Below, piece by piece: positions 1-8,642 of a stretch of DNA of 64,000 nucleotides. Each line of letters opens with the position of its first letter. The first letter of the stretch is position 1. The notes beneath the pieces were generated by a model that was not told where the DNA came from, made no database searches, and saw only the letters and a list, made by a program, of their open reading frames with translations. The position numbers were made by a program, and so were the translations under genes. This DNA comes from Neisseria montereyensis (GTDB lineage: Bacteria; Pseudomonadota; Gammaproteobacteria; Burkholderiales; Neisseriaceae), in the NCBI RefSeq assembly GCF_024834045.1, contig NZ_JANUXW010000001.1:310001-374000 (forward strand), given 5' to 3'.

Positions 1-41
1 CCGATACGGCCATAACCGTTTATGGCAATCTTAATGCCCAT
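1..41 (-). CDS. gap: Glyceraldehyde-3-phosphate dehydrogenase, N-terminal fragment (runs off left edge)
   Basis: Only the first 13 codons are inside the window. They read MGIKIAINGYGRI, the start of the NAD-binding Rossmann fold (G-x-G-x-x-G loop) of type I GAPDH, the glycolytic enzyme that oxidises glyceraldehyde-3-phosphate. An AAAGGA ribosome-binding site lies a few bases upstream of the ATG. Neisseria species can carry two GAPDH paralogues, and this fragment is too short to say which one it is. Confidence 0.85.
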   Translation of the reverse strand, partial: MGIKIAINGYGRI

Positions 42-117
42 TTTTGTGTTCCTTTTTGTGATTTGAGGTTAGACAAATTGCAGGCCGTCTGAATAACGGC
101 ATCTGCCGACAGAGCGA

Positions 118-148
118 ATTATAACGCGGTGTAGTAAGTTGTAGTCAA
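118..148 (-). promoter_or_regulatory. Putative sigma-70 promoter of gap
   Basis: On the minus strand a TTGACT box (143-148) is followed after 19 bases by a perfect TATAAT (118-123). This would give a leader of roughly 70 bases before the gap start codon. The match is seen directly; the use of the promoter is inferred. Confidence 0.55.
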
Positions 149-352
149 GGTGTAATTACAGCGTGCTAACCGATTCCGCCGTATTATGATAATAATTGTT
201 TGAATATGTTCCCGAAGGCCGTCTGAAAAAATGATTATATGCGATATGAAAAGTAAAATTATGTAACTTGATAATATGAAAAGCTTCTCGGGTGTATGGA
301 AGCAATGTGTATGATAATGGCAAGGATGGATAGTTTGAGCAGCCATAATAAA

Positions 353-382
353 AGGCCGTCTGAAATTGCTTTCAGACGGCCT
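353..382 (-). terminator. DUS inverted-repeat terminator of surA
   Basis: Two 12-base uptake sequences face each other (353-364 and 371-382) with a short loop, about 50 bases after the surA stop. This is the classic Neisseria arrangement in which a DUS pair doubles as a Rho-independent terminator. Confidence 0.8.
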
Positions 383-432
383 TTTGTTGAAAAAACATGC
401 CATAACGTCTGTTATTTGACATTCAAGCTGAT

Positions 433-1392
433 TTAACGGATTTCAACATGGGTAGTTGCGTATAAATCCCTCATCAGATTATCTGCCGCTTGGGCGGCTT
501 TTTGCTGGGCGATGTATTGGCGGACGGCTTCACGCTGGCGTTCCTCGGGTGTGCCGCTGTCGCGGATATCGTTCAGTTTGATAATATGCCAACCGTATTG
601 GGTACGGATAGGACGGCTGACTTGGCCGGGTTGCAATTCATGTACGGCCGCTTCAAACTCAGGCACCATTTGGCCGTCTGAAAACCAGCCTAAATCACCG
701 CCGTTTGGGGCGCTGCCGTCTTGCGAATATTGGCGTGCCAATGCGGAAAAGTCGATGCCGTCGACAGCTTGCTTGTGAATTTTACGGATGCTGCTTTCGG
801 CTGCTTTGAATGCATTGTCACTTTCTGCTTTCAGCAGAATATGTTGGGCATGGTATTGGTGTAAAGGCTCGCCTGCAGGCAGGGTAATGCCTTGTTCCCG
901 CGCTCTGGCGATGGTGGCATTGATTTCGGCATCACTCACTTGGCTGTATTGCAAAATAGCCTGTTGCTGTACCTTATTCACAATAATACTGTCGGCAATA
1001 CTGCGGCGGACGGCGTTTTTGCTCACACCGTTTTTAGCCGCTTGGGCATAGAGATTGTCGACCGTGGTTTTTTGTGCGCGGGCGATATTGGCCAATGCAT
1101 CATCTATTTCCGTATCCGTTGCCGTGATATTGCGGCGTTTGCCAGCTTGCAAAACAATGGCTTGGTCGATTAGCTGCCGCATCACTTGGGTGCGCAGTTC
1201 TTCATCATTGATATTGGTTTTGCCTAATTGCCGCCGCGCTTCGGCCATGGCCTGGCGGACATCACGCTGGGTGATGACTTCGCTGCCGGCAATGGCGGCA
1301 ATGCCGTCTACCAATTTAATTTCATCGGCGGCTTGCACGCTTTGAAAAGCCAAGCCTAAGGCGGCGGCAAGTATTAAGGATTTGAATTTCAT
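433..1392 (-). CDS. surA: Periplasmic chaperone/peptidyl-prolyl isomerase SurA
   Basis: 319 residues. A signal peptide ends at about residue 21 (VQA-ADE). The N-terminal part (about 25-150) is the helical SurA chaperone region. One parvulin rotamase domain follows at about 179-277, with the motifs HAQHILLK, GGDLGWF and YGWHIIK. SurA escorts unfolded outer-membrane proteins through the periplasm. The enterobacterial protein has two parvulin domains and about 430 residues; the single-domain form here is what I expect in Neisseria. The ATG overlaps the lptD stop by four bases (ATGA), so the two genes are probably translationally coupled. Pairing with lptD fits, because LptD is a known SurA client. 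An in-frame DUS encodes the segment FSDG near residue 240. Confidence 0.92.
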   Translation of the reverse strand: MKFKSLILAAALGLAFQSVQAADEIKLVDGIAAIAGSEVITQRDVRQAMAEARRQLGKTNINDEELRTQVMRQLIDQAIVLQAGKRRNITATDTEIDDALANIARAQKTTVDNLYAQAAKNGVSKNAVRRSIADSIIVNKVQQQAILQYSQVSDAEINATIARAREQGITLPAGEPLHQYHAQHILLKAESDNAFKAAESSIRKIHKQAVDGIDFSALARQYSQDGSAPNGGDLGWFSDGQMVPEFEAAVHELQPGQVSRPIRTQYGWHIIKLNDIRDSGTPEERQREAVRQYIAQQKAAQAADNLMRDLYATTHVEIR

Positions 1393-3713
1393 CGTCTGAC
1401 TACCTCATTGGTTTTGCTGTAACCGGGGATGGCTAAGCGGAGTTTTTCAAAAGGATTTTTACCGAGATTGCTTAAATCCTTGAGTTGGAGATTAAAGAAT
1501 ATGGCGTTTTTCTTGGTGTTCAGGCCGGTGACATAACGTTGGCCGACCACACTGGCACTCCAGCAGCCGCAATCGTTTTTATATTCGAAGCCGGCCAGCA
1601 TTTCAAGTGGTTCTTTGGTTCTGAGATCATAATTATAGCGGGCGACGGCATACCAGTTTCTCTTAATCGGCCATTGTGCGGCTAAATCAATCTGGCTGAG
1701 TTTGTCGTAAAAATATTCGCCGTTTTCCTGCAGATAGATTTTTTCATTACGTCCGTATTTATAGCGTGCGCTTAATGTTTTACCGGGTTCGGGGTTGTAG
1801 CGAACGCCGGCCGAATAACTCTCGGTTCTGCTTTCGTTTTGATTGTAGTGGATATCGAAGTCGACGCGTACGCTGTTGCTGACATTGCCATGGGCAAAAG
1901 CCACAATATCGGAGCGGCGGCGCGGATAGCTGCCAATGGTACCGTCGGCCAATACGTTGTCATTGGTTAGGTAAAATTTTTGCCCGATACCGGCACGGAA
2001 CAGTTCGCTGCCGTTATGAGGGTTAAGCAGGCGCGTTTGCACGGCGGCGGAAATACTGTTGGCCGAATTGATACGGTCGTTGCCCGAATAGAGGTTTTCC
2101 CTAAAAAGCTGCGCATAGGTAAAACTGTTTTCCGACGTATCGAAGTTGGGTAGGTCGTTTTGCGATTTGGTCGGAATATAGTTGTAAAACAGGCGCGGTT
2201 CAAGGGTTTGGATGTAGTCGTTGCTGAAGAACGATGCTTTACGCTCAAACGTCATCCCTGTATCGACATTGATAATCGGCAGGGTGCGCGACACTGTGCG
2301 GGAAGGTGTCGCTTCAAAACGGTTTAAATCATAATAGGTGGTATGCACACCGATTTTCGGCCGTATATAACCCCATTGGTTATGGAAATCCCATTTAATG
2401 CTGGGGTAGAGCACAAGGCGGCTGCCGTCTTGTTTTTCATCGTGTTCGAAACGGGTGAACTGGCTGAATATATTAATCTGGGCCTTACCGACATTTTTCT
2501 CCCATTGGGCGGAGAGGCGCGGCATGATGGCATAGGGTTCGTCTTTAAAGCCGTCGGCATTGGCCAAGGTTTGATACTTTTGCGCGGTCATGTAGCCGCT
2601 GAACGAGCCACCCCATAGGCGGTCGTCATAATTCAACCATGCCTGTCGGTTTAAGTTGACGTTGCGGGCGATGTCTTCGCGATCGTAGAAATCGCGGTAG
2701 TAGTCGTCGTCGGAAACCTGATTGTATTCGATGCCGCCTTTGAGTTTTTCGGAAAATCGTTGGCGGTGGTCGAGTCTGAATTGATAACGGTTGTTGCGGT
2801 CGCTTTTACGGTCGTGCGGCATCCAGTTGCCTTCTACCTGACCACCGAATTTTTCGGTAAGGTAGCGGAATTGGCCGCCCACACGCACGCCGCGGCTGCT
2901 GATAAAGCCCGGTGCGATGGTGGCGTCGTAATTGGGGGCGAGGTTTAGATAGTAGGGGATATCCATCTCTAAACCGTCCGAACCGCCGGATAATGTCGGC
3001 ACCAACAAGCCGCTTTTACGGTTGCCGTTGATGGGGAAATCAATCCACGGCAGGTAAAGAACGGGGACGCCGCCGAATACGAGCGAAGCACCTTTGGCTA
3101 CGCCGATGCCGGTTTTTTCGTCGGTTTCAATACTTTTGGCTTTGATATACCAGCTGGCATCACCCGGCGCGCATGTATTGAATTGGGTGTTGGTTAAACG
3201 GTAGCGTCCTTCACCTTGCATTTCTGCGGTTTCGCTAACGCTTTGTATGCGGCGGCCGTCGTGTTCGGCTTCCAAGTGGGCATTGCGGGAAACGCCGGTG
3301 CCGTCTGAAAGATTGTATTCGACGTTTTCACCGCTCACGGTTGCGCCGTTTTGATACAGCGTGAATTTATCGCCTGCGGTAACCGTGTCGCGCGTTTGGT
3401 CGTAATCAACCCATTGCGCATTGAGTACGTCGCTGTTGCGCTCGACAATCACATCGCCTTCCGCCCGAACTTTTACGTTGGTCTGCCCCGCCACTTTATC
3501 GGCGGTGATACGGGTGTAGTCGGTGGGCAGGGGGCTGCCGCCGCTACGTTTTACTTGGGGCATGGCGGCCAATTCCGCATAGGTTTTCAGTTGTGCGGGC
3601 GAACAAGTCAGGCTGGTATTGCCCAAAGACAGCTCTTCGGCATGTGCCGTTGCTGCGCTAAAGCCGACACTTAATGCCAGCACCAGCGGTTTGTATGAAA
3701 ATAAACGAGCCAA
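1389..3713 (-). CDS. lptD: LPS-assembly outer-membrane protein LptD
   Basis: 774 residues. The signal peptide ends at AHA (about residue 25), followed by an OstA-type jellyroll (about 60-190) and a long C-terminal beta-barrel. LptD, with the lipoprotein LptE, inserts lipopolysaccharide into the outer leaflet. Four cysteines stand where the paired LptD disulfides are expected: C37 and C181 in the N-terminal part, and C715/C717 in a CGCW motif near the end. In E. coli the last two are adjacent; the C-G-C spacing matches my memory of Neisseria LptD. Translation appears to start at TTG (3713), with AAGG seven bases upstream, and the protein starts MARLFS as in other Neisseria. The gene is divergent from amgK across only 70 bases and is followed by surA with a four-base overlap. 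Confidence 0.95.
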   Translation of the reverse strand: MARLFSYKPLVLALSVGFSAATAHAEELSLGNTSLTCSPAQLKTYAELAAMPQVKRSGGSPLPTDYTRITADKVAGQTNVKVRAEGDVIVERNSDVLNAQWVDYDQTRDTVTAGDKFTLYQNGATVSGENVEYNLSDGTGVSRNAHLEAEHDGRRIQSVSETAEMQGEGRYRLTNTQFNTCAPGDASWYIKAKSIETDEKTGIGVAKGASLVFGGVPVLYLPWIDFPINGNRKSGLLVPTLSGGSDGLEMDIPYYLNLAPNYDATIAPGFISSRGVRVGGQFRYLTEKFGGQVEGNWMPHDRKSDRNNRYQFRLDHRQRFSEKLKGGIEYNQVSDDDYYRDFYDREDIARNVNLNRQAWLNYDDRLWGGSFSGYMTAQKYQTLANADGFKDEPYAIMPRLSAQWEKNVGKAQINIFSQFTRFEHDEKQDGSRLVLYPSIKWDFHNQWGYIRPKIGVHTTYYDLNRFEATPSRTVSRTLPIINVDTGMTFERKASFFSNDYIQTLEPRLFYNYIPTKSQNDLPNFDTSENSFTYAQLFRENLYSGNDRINSANSISAAVQTRLLNPHNGSELFRAGIGQKFYLTNDNVLADGTIGSYPRRRSDIVAFAHGNVSNSVRVDFDIHYNQNESRTESYSAGVRYNPEPGKTLSARYKYGRNEKIYLQENGEYFYDKLSQIDLAAQWPIKRNWYAVARYNYDLRTKEPLEMLAGFEYKNDCGCWSASVVGQRYVTGLNTKKNAIFFNLQLKDLSNLGKNPFEKLRLAIPGYSKTNEVVRR

Positions 3714-3783
3714 AGTCTCACCTTAAATCGGGTTTGCCAGTTAGAATAGCGGTTATTTTAACCTGAAAAAACACCAAACGACT

Positions 3784-4788
3784 ATGCAACGACAAATAGA
3801 ACTGAAAAATTGGCTTGAAAAAGTTTATCCCCAAGCGTCTTTCGAGCTGGCTTTCGCCGCTGCCGATGCGGATTTCCGCCGTTATTTCCGCGCGATTTTT
3901 TCAGACGGCCACACCGTTATCTGTATGGACGCACCGCCTGAAAAAATGAGTATCGAACCTTATTTGAAGGTTCAACAAATATTCAGCATGGTGAACGTGC
4001 CGCAAGTATTGCACGTTAATCGCGAACAAGGTTTTATCGTTTTAAACGATTTGGGTAATACCACATTTTTAACCGCTATGCAGCATGAGCAAACCGAAGC
4101 CGCCCATAAAGTGCTCTTGCTGGAAGCGATTGACGAACTGATTGTATTGCAGCAAAACAGCCGCCCCGATGTGCTGCCCGAATATAACCGCGAAGTGATG
4201 TTGCGTGAAATCAACCTGTTCCCCGAATGGTTTGTCGCCAAAGAATTGGGCAAGCCGCTGAATTTCAAACAACGCCAGCTATGGGATCAAACCGTTGCCA
4301 CCTTATTGCCGCCGCTGTTGGCGCAGCCGCAAGTATATGTGCACCGTGATTTTATTGTCCGCAATTTGATGCTGGCCGAAGGCCGCCCCGGCGTGTTGGA
4401 TTTCCAAGACGCACTATACGGCCCGATTGCTTACGATTTGGTGTCTCTATTGCGCGATGCCTTTATCGAATGGGAAGAAGAATTTGTCTTGGATTTGGTG
4501 GTTCGCTATTGGGAAAAAGCCCGCGCTGCCGGATTGCCCGTACCGGAGCAGTTTGATGATTTTTACCGCTGGTTTGAATGGATGGGCGTTCAACGCCATC
4601 TGAAAGTGGCCGGTATTTTTGCACGGCTCTACTACCGCGACGGCAAAGACAAATACCGCCCCGAAATCCCGCGCTTTTTAAACTACCTGCGCCGCGCCAG
4701 CCGCCGCTACATTGATTTGGCACCGCTTTATGCCTTATTGGTGGACTTGGTGGGCGATGAAGAATTGGAAACCGGTTATACATTTTAA
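3784..4788 (+). CDS. amgK: N-acetylmuramate/N-acetylglucosamine anomeric kinase AmgK
   Basis: 334 residues of the aminoglycoside-phosphotransferase fold. The catalytic loop VHRD ends at D189 and the metal-binding DFQD motif starts at D206. AmgK phosphorylates the anomeric carbon of MurNAc (and GlcNAc), feeding cell-wall sugars back to UDP-MurNAc and bypassing de novo synthesis. Placement head-to-head with lptD matches the Pseudomonas arrangement, where amgK-murU flank lptD. Here murU is not next door and is absent from the window. A DUS lies in frame near residue 40 (FSDG). No strong ribosome-binding site is seen before the ATG. Confidence 0.88.
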   Translation: MQRQIELKNWLEKVYPQASFELAFAAADADFRRYFRAIFSDGHTVICMDAPPEKMSIEPYLKVQQIFSMVNVPQVLHVNREQGFIVLNDLGNTTFLTAMQHEQTEAAHKVLLLEAIDELIVLQQNSRPDVLPEYNREVMLREINLFPEWFVAKELGKPLNFKQRQLWDQTVATLLPPLLAQPQVYVHRDFIVRNLMLAEGRPGVLDFQDALYGPIAYDLVSLLRDAFIEWEEEFVLDLVVRYWEKARAAGLPVPEQFDDFYRWFEWMGVQRHLKVAGIFARLYYRDGKDKYRPEIPRFLNYLRRASRRYIDLAPLYALLVDLVGDEELETGYTF

Positions 4789-4837
4789 TTAAGTTGATTG
4801 CCGTTTCAGACGGCTTGAGACCTTTACAAAAATCCAT

Positions 4838-4903
4838 GTAGGTCGGATTCTCAAACCCGATATTAATGCTGACCATTTTGTCGGATACAAGTATCCGACC
4901 TAC
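4838..4903. repeat. Imperfect palindromic extragenic repeat
   Basis: Outer arms GTAGGTCGGAT (4838-4848) and ATCCGACCTAC (4893-4903) are exact inverted repeats. Inside the right half is a second perfect hairpin (GTCGGATAC, AA, GTATCCGAC; 4880-4899). It sits between the amgK stop and the DUS terminator. The shape is that of a dispersed extragenic palindrome. I see only this copy in the window, so its repetitive nature is inferred. Confidence 0.55.
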
Positions 4904-4912
4904 GCTTATTTA

Positions 4913-4944
4913 AGGCCGTCTGAAATATTGCTTTCAGACGGCCT
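4913..4944. terminator. DUS-pair terminator shared by amgK and the convergent metallopeptidase-like gene
   Basis: Facing uptake sequences at 4913-4924 and 4933-4944 with an eight-base loop, followed by a T run on the plus strand. The flanking genes converge on it, so it probably works in both directions. Confidence 0.8.
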
Positions 4945-4957
4945 TTTTCAAATGCTT

Positions 4958-5500
4958 TTACCTGCTTGGTTGTTTGTTGCCGATTGGGTAAAACGCTTTG
5001 AGATGGTTGCGGTATTTGGGCAGTAGCGATTTATCGTGCGGGTTGTTGAAAAAGGGTTGGAGGATTTTTTCAAACAAGGGCAAATCGTTTTTATAGGCAG
5101 AGTGGTTTAAATAACGGGCGGCGTAGTAGTGTGCCAATAAGTCGGCCTGTTGTTCCATATTCAAGCTGCCGAAGTGGGCAATTTCGGCTAGCGGCGGATA
5201 GGCATAGGCACTTCGGCCGATATAGCCGCCGCAGGCACCGAGCAGTAGGCCGCCGTACCATGTTTGATAGCCGTGTTGATATTGCCAAACGTGTGTGAGT
5301 TCGTGTATCAGCCATATTTGGTAATGTTGCGGGCATTCGGTAAAGTCGTGCGGGCAGTTGTTGCGGGGAAAGTAAATATGGCCGTTGGGCGAAACGGCGG
5401 CTTTGAGGGTGGGCAGGTAGGGGATTCCGCGGTAAATTTTAATGCGGGTATAGTCGAGGCCGTCTGAAAATATCCGACGGGCGATGGTGGTTTCTGCCAT
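4958..5500 (-). CDS. Putative zinc metallopeptidase-like protein (HExxH)
   Basis: About 180 residues when started at the ATG at 5500. A longer reading to 5608 would overlap the upstream gene by 86 bases and is less likely. The clearest feature is HELTHVWQ, a HExxH zinc-binding motif of gluzincin-like peptidases. It is followed by a small glycine-rich segment (GGLLLGACGGYIG) and, further on, NMEQQADL, where an acidic residue could be the third zinc ligand. I recall similar Neisseria proteins carrying the loose name vgr-related protein. No signal peptide is evident. The gene starts 22 bases after the DUF2062 gene stops, so the two are probably cotranscribed. Substrate unknown; enzymatic activity is inferred from the motif only. 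Confidence 0.6.
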   Translation of the reverse strand: MAETTIARRIFSDGLDYTRIKIYRGIPYLPTLKAAVSPNGHIYFPRNNCPHDFTECPQHYQIWLIHELTHVWQYQHGYQTWYGGLLLGACGGYIGRSAYAYPPLAEIAHFGSLNMEQQADLLAHYYAARYLNHSAYKNDLPLFEKILQPFFNNPHDKSLLPKYRNHLKAFYPIGNKQPSR

Positions 5501-5522
5501 GCTTAAGCGGCGGTATGCGGGG

Positions 5523-6068
5523 CTATTGCGCACGGTCGGCCTTGCGTTTATGCCATAAACGGGTTGTCCGCAGGCGCCATAAACCGAGTACGGCAAAATA
5601 GCCGGCAACGGCGAGTATCGTGCCTAAAACGGGCACGCCAACCAACAGAGGTTTGCCCGCGCCGACCAGCCATGTCCATGATTCGGATAAGAAATGACCG
5701 CCGTCCCACGATGGAAAAACCAAAGCGGCATTCTGATCAAGGCCGAGTATTAAGGCGCCGATTTTATAGGCGAGGTAATAAAGCGGCATGTAGGTTAGCG
5801 GGTTGGTGTAGAGCGTGGTAAACAGGGCAACCGGTAGGTTGGTGCGCAGGAAGTAGGCGACAATCAGCGCGCTGAGCATTTGGGTCGGGCCGGGCATGAG
5901 GCCGCAGAATAAGCCGACAGAAGCGGAAACGGCTGCTTGGCGGCGGTTGAGTGTCCAAAAATAATGCTTGTCGAACATCGGTGCAAACGGTTTGGTGAAA
6001 CGGGATGCAAAAATCTGTTCGCGTTTGGGCAGTTTTTTACGGAAAGAAGTGCGTTTAAAAAGATTCAT
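5523..6068 (-). CDS. DUF2062 family inner-membrane protein
   Basis: 181 residues with a basic N-terminus, then membrane segments at about 45-72, 84-110 and 140-165. The region after residue 40 (RRQAAVSASVGLFCGLMPGPTQ) and the stretch TLYTNPLTYMPLYYLAY are typical of DUF2062. The molecular role of this family is unknown. It is the first gene of a likely two-gene unit with the metallopeptidase-like protein downstream. Confidence 0.75.
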   Translation of the reverse strand: MNLFKRTSFRKKLPKREQIFASRFTKPFAPMFDKHYFWTLNRRQAAVSASVGLFCGLMPGPTQMLSALIVAYFLRTNLPVALFTTLYTNPLTYMPLYYLAYKIGALILGLDQNAALVFPSWDGGHFLSESWTWLVGAGKPLLVGVPVLGTILAVAGYFAVLGLWRLRTTRLWHKRKADRAQ

Positions 6069-6397
6069 AAGTTCGGTATCGGGTTAAAAGTCCGGTCGGG
6101 CAGGTAGCGGAAGTTTGGGCTGCCTTTCGGCCTTGCAAACCTTGATAATGCTTGTGCCTTTGTTGTGTATGTGTCGTATGGTTCTATTTTATATTTATAG
6201 CAGATATTTTTTCAGACGGCCTAAAAAAATCAGGCGACGGCCGTTTGTATTATCGGGTATTGCTGCTTAATATTTTGAAACAACTTTAGTTTAATATGGT
6301 GGGTAAAGCTCAGATTTAAAGGGGAATAAGTAAAAGGCCGTCTGAAAAGATTTGTTCAGACGGCCTTGTTTATCATGCATTATCACGCGGAAAAGCT
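6069..6397. other. Intergenic region DUF2062-copA
   Basis: A 329-base gap with no gene. It holds the upstream region of the DUF2062 gene, a single DUS at 6211-6222, and the DUS hairpin at 6335-6366 that ends copA. Nothing else was recognised. Confidence 0.6.
6335..6366 (-). terminator. DUS-pair terminator of copA
   Basis: Facing uptake sequences at 6335-6346 and 6355-6366, about 30 bases after the copA stop. Confidence 0.8.
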
Positions 6398-8560
6398 TTA
6401 TTGAATGCTCACCCGTTTTAACCGCAAAGCGTTACTCAATACCGAAATCGAGCTTAACGCCATGGCCGCGCCGGCAAGCACTGGGCTTAGAAAACCCAAT
6501 GCGGCCAACGGGATACCCAAAGTATTATAAATCAGCGCAAAGAATAGGTTTTGCTTGATATTTTTCAGCGTGGCGCGGGATACCAACAGCGCATCAACCA
6601 TCTGGTTGACGGAATGTTGCATCAGGGTGGCCGAAGCGGTGTGTTCCGCCACATCCGCCCCGCCTTTCATGGCAAAACTCATATTGGCGGCGGCAAGGGC
6701 AGGGGCGTCGTTCACGCCGTCGCCCACCATGGCCACCACCTTGCCGCTGTCTTTCAGTTTTTGCACTTCGGCGGCTTTATCGCGCGGGTTCATATTGCCG
6801 TATGCATGGGTGATGCCGAGCTTATCGGCAATATAACCGACCACATTTTGATTGTCGCCGCTCATAATATAAACATCGATGCCGTGTGCTTTCAGACGGC
6901 CTATGGCTTCCTGAGTGTCGGTTTTCAGGGTGTCGGCCAGTGCAAACGCACCGATGGCTTTGCCGTTAACGGCTACGGCAACAATGCTGGCAATGCGCCA
7001 TACTTCCGCCATCTGTTCGGGCATGGTCCAGCCGGCATAATCGGGTTTGCCGACTTTTACCGTGCCGATACCGTCGATTTCCGCGGCAACTCCGGCACCG
7101 ACTTCCGATTGTACGTCGGCGGCTTCGGGAATGGTCAGGCCGCGGGCAGAGGCCGTCTGAACAATGGCGGTGGCCAGCGGATGGGCGGCATGTTGTTCGA
7201 CGGCGGCGGCGATACGGTATAAATCGTCTTCACTAAAACCGCTGTCGGCGGCAATATGCGCGGCGGCCACCTGCGGCCTGCCTTCGGTGAGCGTGCCGGT
7301 TTTATCGAGTACCACCGCATCTACATGGGCGGCTTCTTCCATTGCGGCGGCATCTTTAAACCAAATGCCGTGTTTAACCGCTTTGCCCATGCCGACCATA
7401 ATCGCGGCCGGTGTCGCCAAGCCGAGTGCACACGGGCAGGCGATCACCAATACGGCAACGGCATTAATGAGTGCGGAAACCCAGTCGGCTTTCACATACC
7501 AAGTAATGAAGAATGTAAGCAGGGCGATGCTGACGACCACCGGCACAAAAATACCTGCCGCTTTGTCGGCAATCCGCGCAATCGGTGCTTTGCTGCCCTG
7601 AGCTTCCGATAAGGCTGCCATCATGTCGCCCAATAGGGTATGGCTGCCGAGCTGTTCGGCGCGATAAACGATGCTGCCGTCGGTCATTAATGCACCGGCC
7701 AAAACTTTACTGCCCGCCGTTTTGGCTTCGGGATTGGATTCGCCGGTGAGGTGGCTTTCATCTGCCCAACCATCGCCGCTTTCTACCGTACCGTCGGCCG
7801 CGATGCGTTCGCCATGACTGGCGCGGATGGTATCGCCGATTCGGATTTGATCAAGCGGGAGGCGCTGCCATTGTCCGTCGCGCTGTACATTGACTTGTTG
7901 AGGGGTGAGTTTGAGCAGCAAGCTAAGGCTGTTGAGGCTGCTGCGTTTGGTACGGTGTTCGAGAAATTTGCCGAGGCTCACAAAGCCGATCACCATCACG
8001 CCTGCTTCAAAATACACATGCGCCATGCCGTCGTGCGCGGTATGTTGGTGGAAAAACAGCATAAAAACCGAATAGAGATAAATGGATACCGTGCCGACGG
8101 TTACCAACACGTCCATATTCGCCAACCCGCCTTTAATACTCGCCCACGCGCTTTTATAAAAAGGTATGGCAAGCCACAGTTGCACAATGCTGGCCAAGAC
8201 AAACTGCCATATCGGCGGCAACATCCAATTATGCTGCCCCAGCATCATGCCGGCCATGCCGACAATAAACGGGATATTCAAAGCCAGCAGCAGCCATAGC
8301 CGCCAGCTAATATGCACTTCGCTGTCGGGCATGGAAAATTCATCGGTTTTCAAGGCCGCTTTAAAGCCTGCTTTTTCGATAATCCGAATCAGACCTTCTA
8401 TATCGGTTTGGCCGTCGTCAAACACCACTTGCGCTTCTTCGCCGGCAAAGTTAACGCCGGCTTCGGCTACAAAGTCTTTTTTGTTCAACACTTTCTCAAT
8501 ACGGCTGGCACAGGCTTGGCAAGTCATGCCTTCGATTTGGAAACGGGCTTTCTGTTGCAT
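6398..8560 (-). CDS. copA: Copper-exporting P1B-type ATPase CopA
   Basis: 720 residues from the ATG at 8560, which has AGAGGA nine bases upstream; longer readings lack a well-placed site. One N-terminal heavy-metal domain carries GMTCQAC (C14, C17). All P-type ATPase signatures are present: TGES in the actuator domain, the intramembrane CPC copper site (about residue 376), the phosphorylated aspartate in DKTGT (about 416), an HP motif in the nucleotide domain (AAHPLA) and GDGVNDAP (about 614). The enzyme pumps Cu(I) out of the cytoplasm using ATP. It is the last gene of the copZ, YczE-like, copA unit, which is divergent from cueR. Confidence 0.95.
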   Translation of the reverse strand: MQQKARFQIEGMTCQACASRIEKVLNKKDFVAEAGVNFAGEEAQVVFDDGQTDIEGLIRIIEKAGFKAALKTDEFSMPDSEVHISWRLWLLLALNIPFIVGMAGMMLGQHNWMLPPIWQFVLASIVQLWLAIPFYKSAWASIKGGLANMDVLVTVGTVSIYLYSVFMLFFHQHTAHDGMAHVYFEAGVMVIGFVSLGKFLEHRTKRSSLNSLSLLLKLTPQQVNVQRDGQWQRLPLDQIRIGDTIRASHGERIAADGTVESGDGWADESHLTGESNPEAKTAGSKVLAGALMTDGSIVYRAEQLGSHTLLGDMMAALSEAQGSKAPIARIADKAAGIFVPVVVSIALLTFFITWYVKADWVSALINAVAVLVIACPCALGLATPAAIMVGMGKAVKHGIWFKDAAAMEEAAHVDAVVLDKTGTLTEGRPQVAAAHIAADSGFSEDDLYRIAAAVEQHAAHPLATAIVQTASARGLTIPEAADVQSEVGAGVAAEIDGIGTVKVGKPDYAGWTMPEQMAEVWRIASIVAVAVNGKAIGAFALADTLKTDTQEAIGRLKAHGIDVYIMSGDNQNVVGYIADKLGITHAYGNMNPRDKAAEVQKLKDSGKVVAMVGDGVNDAPALAAANMSFAMKGGADVAEHTASATLMQHSVNQMVDALLVSRATLKNIKQNLFFALIYNTLGIPLAALGFLSPVLAGAAMALSSISVLSNALRLKRVSIQ

Positions 8561-8642
8561 AATCTTCATTCCTCTAAAGCATGTGGGCGGCAAAGAGAAC
8601 ATAGTGAAGCAGGCTTGGCATTGCTGCCGTGTTGCCAAGATT

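Larger units (their letters stand above)
42..432. other. Intergenic region gap-surA
   Basis: This 391-base stretch has no credible gene. It holds the gap promoter, single DNA uptake sequences at 82-93 and 216-227, and the paired-DUS hairpin at 353-382 that ends surA. The ORF readable across it on the minus strand covers these elements and has no family resemblance. Confidence 0.7.

Noticed and set aside
119-403. Minus-strand 94-codon frame between gap and surA
   Set aside because: It spans the surA terminator and the gap promoter and reads low-complexity hydrophobic and histidine runs; an artefact of intergenic sequence.
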